In this document: positions 58,405-64,000 of the stretch, piece after piece
Numbering within the stretch: position 1 is the first letter of the stretch
Layout of the letters: every line of letters starts with the position of its first letter
DNA from: Hericium rajendrae
Lineage: Eukaryota > Basidiomycota > Agaricomycetes > Russulales > Hericiaceae
Assembly: GCA_033439255.1 (NCBI GenBank)
Contig: CM065879.1
Location: 414,501 to 478,500, forward strand
Direction of reading: 5' to 3'
DNA length: 64,000 nt
The notes under the pieces: generated by a model
Databases searched by the model: none
Told to the model about the DNA's origin: nothing
What the model saw: the letters and a program-made list of their open reading frames with translations, nothing else
Made by a program: the position numbers and the translations under genes

Positions 58405-60901
58405 CTACGTCTTCACCGGCCTCACGATCATAGGCAAAGAAAGCCCGCTTCCCTTCTGACTCGTCACGGTCGGCCGTGCTACCAAGTACATCTTCAATCC
58501 AATGTCCTCCTTCGGTACGGCCAGTTCGAACTTAAACGAACGGATAAGAGCAAACAGCAATGCTTTCAATCTGGAGATACATGTCATTAACTCAAACAGC
58601 AAAAGTAAGAGAATCGTGGCATGAACTCAGTGACGGCAAATCGATAGCCAATGCATGCATGAGCGCCAGCAAAGAAGGTCAATGTATTGCCGAAGATGCT
58701 GGGTATTTGGTGGATCGCCTCAGGCAGACTTGCTAGCCAGCGTTCCGGCCTTGAGACATACGCGATGAGATCCGAACGTTCGAGGAAAACAGACGAGTAA
58801 GTACGTACTTGAACTCCATGCCATCATCACCCCATAGCTCCTTCGATGTATTGAGTCGGCGAATGGGTATGATAATCCAGTTACCTTTGCTGATCCTACG
58901 GACAGTGAGAATGAGATACCATTCTAAGCCTGCACGACGCGCAACCCATACCTGATCTCCTGCCTCTTGATCCCGTCCCGTCCAATGACCGCCTCCTCGA
59001 GCGGGATTACACTATCCTGCGCTGCGACGCGCACGTTCGAGGGCACAGGCGGATAGCACCGCAGGGTCTCACGCACGACGGCGTCGAGGTACGGAAGCGA
59101 ATTGAGTTCATCCATTGTTGGGTTTTCAGTGGGATGCTCCAGTAGCTCCGCACGCAGCTTGGCCTGGACGATGAGGTGCGTCGCGAGGCCGTACAATGCC
59201 CAGCTCGCAGCCGTGCTATGCAAAAGCTCAGCAGGGGGAACGCGACGCGAGTGGCAGACCTCACCTAGTCGATTCATGTCCAGCGACGAGGAACGTCGGC
59301 ACCTCTAATCAAGCAAATCAGCACCTACCAGCACACCGCGACCCACAGAATCTGGAAGGCTTACGCGACAGGACATCCTGGTCAGCCATCCTAGCGCTCT
59401 CCGGGAGGTCCTTCGCCATGTTCGCTTTGATGAGCAGGCTGAGTAGGTCGCGGCCAGAACCCGCGGGCTGCATGTCGGCGGCCACGGCGGCCTTCTTCTG
59501 CGCAATAAGCTCGTTCCCGATGCGGTTCATGGTGGCCATGGCGCGATTGGTGGCGCGTTGACTCGCGGTGGGCTGTCGCACGGCGCTGGCGTGAGTGGTC
59601 TTCCTGGTATCCGTGACGAGAACAGGTAGGAAGGGACGTACGAGGTGCCGGAATATAGGCGCAATAAATCTGAGGTTGTCTATGAGACTGGCATCCGGAT
59701 CAAGGGCAAGGGCGGTGCTGATGGCTGCATGCAATTCATTCGGGTTGTCATCCGTGGCATGGAGCGCATCGAACGAGTAGCCAAACCCTGATGTATGTAT
59801 TTACATATAAATTTCACAGCTGAGATGTGGTAAGGCGCACCTGCAAGGCCTATTATATCGAGCGCGGCTTTATTCAGCCACGGAAAGATGTCCGTCTCCC
59901 GTTGTGTTTTACCCTTGTCTCCGGATTCGGAGTCCTCGGATTGAGGAAACTGAGCACGCAAGACGTCGCAGAGCTGACAAAGGTAACCGTCAGCCTCTTC
60001 CGCATGAAAGGATACATATTGTTCCATACCTCGTTGGACTTCTCCACCATGATGGAGGTGAGCTCGCGAATTTGGGCAGGACCAAAAGCTGGGTTCTATA
60101 AACCAGTCTAATTTCAGATCGCCGTTTCATGCAAGATGCCTGACTCACCATCACTTTCCGCTGCAGTTCCCCAAACTGAGTACGATTCCGTCCCGGGAAA
60201 TGGTAACCCTTACCTGTTGCTTGTGCTTCGGGCCTGAAAACGGTATCTTACAGACGGTCAAGTTGTGATTAGAAATACGTACCTTCTACAACGAGGAGCC
60301 CTGCGGAAGCATGCCTACTTGTCAGTGCCAGGAAAGAATAATTATACATCAGACATACCGTCGCCGACAAGACTACGCAATATCCACTGCAGCTCGCTTG
60401 GTTTGGGAAACTCGTTGGAGTGGGACAGCACATGTGACAAGGCTTTCGTATCTTCGGTGTATAGATGATACTGTTGTGAGGACAATGCAGGGTACGGCAC
60501 GTCAGTCCATGGTTGAGTCATGGGGCACAAAACGTCATTGCATAGGTTTTGGGTATGCACTCCTCCGACGCAAGTTGAGAAGAACTTACGCTAAACAATG
60601 ACTGGAACGCATACGTCGGACCGTGCACCTCGGACCATTTCTCGAATAGTTCGAGAGGGTCCGGGTTCTCCTTTATGTCAACGCTTCCAGACAGCCAACC
60701 GACGGCTTTGGGCCCCGGCAACACATGCAGAGCGGATCTGTGACTGTGGATGTAGTCTTGAATGACCTTCCTACAGGATCTGTATAGCGCGCGCGTGAGG
60801 ATGGCAACTGCGGCCGAGGTTAGCACAGTTCCAACGAGGAGTCGAGGTGTTGAGCTGAAGGAGACGTGGAGCGGCATGTCGTGCACGCGGGGTTGAGCCA
60901 A
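58405..60901 (-). CDS. Cytochrome P450 monooxygenase
   Basis: The ATG at 60901 (MAQPRVHDMPLHVSFSSTPR) precedes a membrane anchor (LLVGTVLTSAAVAILTRALY) and LPGPKAVGWLSGSVDIKENP. Further exons give HVLSHSNEFPKPSELQWILR, RKVM then NPAFGPAQIRELTSIM, DIFPWLNKAALDIIGLAG, the I-helix VPTFLVAGHESTR, the ExxR motif in VVRETLRCYPPVP, PERW, and the haem loop TFFAGAHACIGYRFAVTE with the Cys ligand. It ends GSGLSLPMIVRPVKT. About a dozen short introns split the gene. It is ER-bound and uses NADPH-P450 reductase. The substrate and CYP family are not assigned. All signature residues are present, with no lesion. Confidence 0.93.
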
Positions 60902-61383
60902 ATGAGACCGTTTGCTTCGTGTATATATTGGATTGCGGGAAGCGCTGGTACTGCGGAAAGATACAGTGACTCACGTCGAAGCGCCCTGAGCTTGTCCAAG
61001 ATTTCCTGTCCCTATCGCGGTAGATGGCGGCCGTTGGCAGGAGAGCCAAAGGAATAGAAAACCTTGTGGCAGAATGTAAAATTGGCAATGTTGGGGACTT
61101 TGGGGACAATGCAGCCTGCTCGGGTAATATCTGCAAAATCGCTCCTTGTGACATGTGTGCGCCAATTCGCTGGTACCGCATGTCGTCCACGGGCCCGACA
61201 TACAGTAGCACAGGGTAAGATCCCAAAACCAGACAGATCGAACCCGAGAGCGGCGTTATTGACCGCGCCGACCGCGTGAGAAGCAAAACATCAGAGAATA
61301 AGTTGACCACAAACAATTAGGAAAAAATTAGAGGTACTGCGGTGATAGGACCGTGGCAAGAGCCACAATCGTGACAACGACAC
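60902..61383. other. P450 promoter side, no gene recognised
   Basis: This is the upstream region of the P450 gene. A TATATATT stretch at about 60920 may serve as its TATA box. No coding evidence was seen. Confidence 0.4.
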
Positions 61384-62310
61384 CTACTTCTCGATGTCCT
61401 CTACTGATAAGTGCTCTCTTGGAGCCGCAGGACATCTCATATTCTCGATCGCCTTCGACCAATGAAGCAGTGTTCCGGCGTGGAACACGTTGAGCGTAAA
61501 GAATGCTAGGTGATCGGGCCCTCATCCAAGATATCTGCATTCACTCCACCGATCATTCAGTGGCTTGCCTTTTCTCATATGGAGAGCCACTTACTGAAGT
61601 ATACCTACGCCAAGGTATTCATACGCCCGTCTCGACCGTTCGATAGTTCAATCGGTGCGGTAGACCGACCTGCGAAGCTCAGCGTCACCGAGTACATGCA
61701 AGCGATGCAGCAGACCCGCTCACCGGGCGAAAACCATAAAGGAGAGAAGTTCAGTGCACCGACCATCAGCTCCATACGTGGCGCCATCGGCCCTTGAGCC
61801 TGCGGCGTGGAGTTCTGCACTTCCGGCAGCGGCCTGTCTAGCCAGTCATGAATTATCAACTCCGTCGCGCGCGCAAGGTACCCCACAATCGCTGCTGTAG
61901 ATGTTCAGTACAAGTTGTAAGGGCGGGATATCCAGACGCACCTAGTCGGAAGACGATACCACCGAGTGTAACTTTATCACCCTACAGTGCGTCAGAATGC
62001 GATGGAAGGGGTGAATTAGTCCGAGCTCGCGCCTGGGCAGGAGGACATTGACAGGCGCGAAGGCTTTCCGACGGATGTTCCGTCAGGCCACCTTCGTGGA
62101 ACATGAGATTCATCTTCTGCAAGACGAATTGCTCTAGAAAAAAGATGGCGCATTTGGAAACGTACCGTATAAGCTCACGAAGCGGAAGTATTCGATACTC
62201 CATATAACTGTCTCTGGAAAATCACCTTTACAGTATCAAAAATCTGCAAACTTACGGTGGCATAGGTGAGCGAATATTCCATCGTCTTGACAGCTTAGGG
62301 CCTTCCTGGG
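61384..62310 (-). pseudogene. Decayed RTA1-like membrane protein gene
   Basis: The C-terminal half is recognisable on the minus strand: GDKVTLGGIVFRL then AIVGYLARATELIIHDWLDR (RTA1 reads GGI.FQL.AI..Y..LA.E), RMELMVGALNFS, RSVYRT, IELSNGRDGRMNT, AFFTLNVFHAGTLLHW and a hydrophilic end EHLSVEDIEK. RTA1 proteins are seven-helix lipid-translocating or stress-response proteins. RSVYRT and IELSNG are one base out of frame, a second frame break lies near 61525, and the N-terminal helices cannot be found. Sequencing error or unusual splicing could explain a single break, but not the missing N-terminus. Confidence 0.65.
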
Positions 62311-62397
62311 CAATATACGAAATTCATGGTACATGCTGTGTTGTCGACGTCATTGTCATCTTACCACCGATTTCATTCAATGATCCATGAGATGGTA

Positions 62398-63571
62398 TCA
62401 AACATGGGTATCCTCTTCCAGTTGCGCCCACAGCCGCCGGCCGATCTCGGGGTCGTTGGTCTCCCTGCGACACTCGGCAACCCGTGTCCAGGGGACAATA
62501 AACTGTAAGCCATCAGCACAAGTAATACAAGCAACATTGAGTTCCACACACCTTGCCGTTGAAATCTGCTGTCTCGGGCGACGTGCCTGCCCACAGCTGG
62601 TTGAGAGCGCCGTACGGCGTCGGATATATGAACCTGTGCTGTGAAGAGATAGTTTGTCAGCTCGCGCGAGCGAAGGGACAATTCAGCGGCCGCGATGCCG
62701 CGACACGTACTGCGATCCAGCGCAGCACGGGATTCATGTACCGCTGCAGCTCCGAGACGATGTTCCCTGGATTGACGGACGTCGACACAATGCCTTTATC
62801 GCCGTATCTGCGCCCCAGCTCACGCGCGAAGACGACATTCGCCTGATACATGGCCATGAACAGAAACAGCGCGCGAAATGCATGGAAAGACAAACATGCT
62901 TGCTCTGCTCGTACAGTGCATATTTGGTGAGCTTGTCGCGTCCCGGACCCGCGCGGAAGGTGTCCCAGTGGATCGTATTCAGGTATGCAGCCATCGAAGA
63001 GGTCGTCACGACGCGCGTTTTGCCGTCCGGTGAGGCCTGTGCGGCGGCGAGAAGCGCGGGGAGAAGGCGCTTCGTGAGCGCGTAGTGCCCAACGACATTC
63101 GTACCCCACTGCAGATCGAAGCCGTCTTTTGTGAGCTGATTGTGTGGGGGAGACATCACGCCGCTGCCAAGCGTCGAAATATCAGTACGGACAATCCCGA
63201 GATATGGAACTGCACACGCACGCATTATTGAACAGAACATGCAACTCCTTTTCCTTCTCCAGAAACTCTTCCGCTGCCCGCTTCACGCTCGCTAGGTCAG
63301 CCAAGTCCAGCTCTAAGAAGATCGCATCCCGTCCCGTGCGCTCCTTCAATTCGCGAATGGCCGCATGCACTTTCGCTGGGGATCGCGCGGCGAGGTAGAC
63401 TGTAGCGTTGTGCGCGAGCAGCGCCGCGACAGTCTCCTTTCCAATGCCTGCTGATCCGCCCGTCACCAAAACAACTTTGCCCGTGAGATCGGGGATGTCA
63501 TTCACGGTGAAGTGAGAAGCGTGGAGAGGGTATAGTTGGCTGAGGAGAGACAGGGAGAGGGCTTGACCCAT
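62398..63571 (-). CDS. Retinol-dehydrogenase-type short-chain dehydrogenase
   Basis: The ATG at 63571 gives [20 protein letters not shown], then [20 protein letters not shown] (NAD(P) motif TGGSAGIG), [39 protein letters not shown] and LHVLFNNA joined over an intron to [47 protein letters not shown], the catalytic [22 protein letters not shown] and a C-terminal exon ending AQLEEDTHV follow. Length is about 325 residues. It fits the fungal light-induced or WW-oxidase-like SDR group, substrate unknown. It is not closely related to the four SDR copies at 37-58 kb. No lesion is seen. Confidence 0.9.
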
Positions 63572-63770
63572 GGCAGCTTGGACGAGTTTGAAGACACAAG
63601 ATTGCCTGTGGGAGGATCGTGGTCGTTACTGGACAGAGTGAGAAAGTGCATGTCGACGTCGGTGTCTGTCGGTGTCAGAGAAGTAAGAATCGCATCAAGG
63701 TACGAGCGACGAAGATAAAATCCCACGTACACATTTCTATCCACGAGTGCACCCTCCGACATGTTTCATT

Positions 63771-63968
63771 CTATACTAAGGAATCGTAAATGGATCTACC
63801 ACTGATGTTAAGTTGGCCGAAGAGGTTCGGAACCACAATGACGTCGACTTGAAGTTCAAGTTGGCGCTCAGACTCACGCGATGAGCTCGAGGGACGCGTC
63901 GGGCCGCCATCATGCATCGAAGTCCGACTAACTGGCAATTTCGTCCTCTTGTGAACTGGACAAACCAA
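63771..63968 (-). pseudogene. Possible fragment of an isocitrate/isopropylmalate dehydrogenase
   Basis: The minus strand reads VDVIVVPNLFGQLNIS, resembling the D-x-x-V-x-PNLYG segment of the decarboxylating dehydrogenase family. It follows a possible small intron (GTGAGT..CAAG). A stop follows soon after, at 63771, and the rest of the enzyme is not found between here and the SDR at 63571. It may be a relic, or the match may be chance. Confidence 0.25.
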
Positions 63969-64000
63969 GGAGATATATGTACATCGAGAAAGGTGTGGAT

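Noticed and set aside
58405-63571. Full secondary-metabolite gene cluster
   Set aside because: No backbone synthase is present. A P450, an SDR and a relic transporter-like gene are not enough.
1-64000. LTR retroelement or large virus-like element
   Set aside because: No reverse-transcriptase, gag, capsid or long direct terminal repeats were recognised. The only integrase-like gene stands alone.

Overview
The window looks like nuclear DNA of a mushroom-forming basidiomycete (Agaricomycetes; a polypore-type genome is my guess). Genes are close together on both strands and carry many introns of about 45-70 nt. The protein families fit: DUR3, JIP5, CNOT9/Rcd1, an atypical alpha-kinase, a P450, F-box-like proteins with divergent tails, and fungal-type SDRs. 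I found no tRNA, rRNA or CRISPR array. All gene models were spliced by eye.

Layout. 0.4-9.0 kb is a core block: JIP5 (+), the urea transporter DUR3 (-) with a GATAAG cluster upstream, a 2-oxoglutarate/Fe(II) oxygenase (+), and a signal-anchored membrane protein with a Pro/Ser-rich tail (+). 9.0-22.7 kb is gene-poor and decayed. It holds a relic medium-chain reductase, an intact alpha-kinase gene with an 862-bp inverted-repeat element in one intron, a wrecked ubiquitin-protease copy, an integrase-core-like gene, and an unexplained array of a repeated minus-strand GCGTCATCGTCAAG motif. 22.8-27.2 kb has two tandem F-box-like paralogs. 27.9-36.1 kb has RCD1 (-) and a very long HSP90-type-ATPase protein (+) sharing a 468-bp divergent promoter.

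37-58 kb is a duplication-rich zone. Four related SDR genes each carry a similar 5' region. Twice an SDR lies tail-to-tail with an F-box-like gene, and the two pairs are inverted relative to each other around a membrane-protein gene. In one pair both genes look healthy. In the other the F-box gene is a pseudogene and the SDR has lost its catalytic YxxxK. The 5' region of the third SDR is split by a 5.9-kb DNA transposon with terminal inverted repeats and an 8-bp target duplication. Its single gene joins AT-hooks, a zinc-binding region, a DDE-like transposase and a DEDDy 3'-5' exonuclease placed between the second D and the putative E. This is the most unusual object in the window. A 392-bp TA-flanked MITE lies between the first two SDRs.

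58.4-63.6 kb holds, all on the minus strand, a cytochrome P450, a decayed RTA1-like gene and a retinol-dehydrogenase-type SDR.
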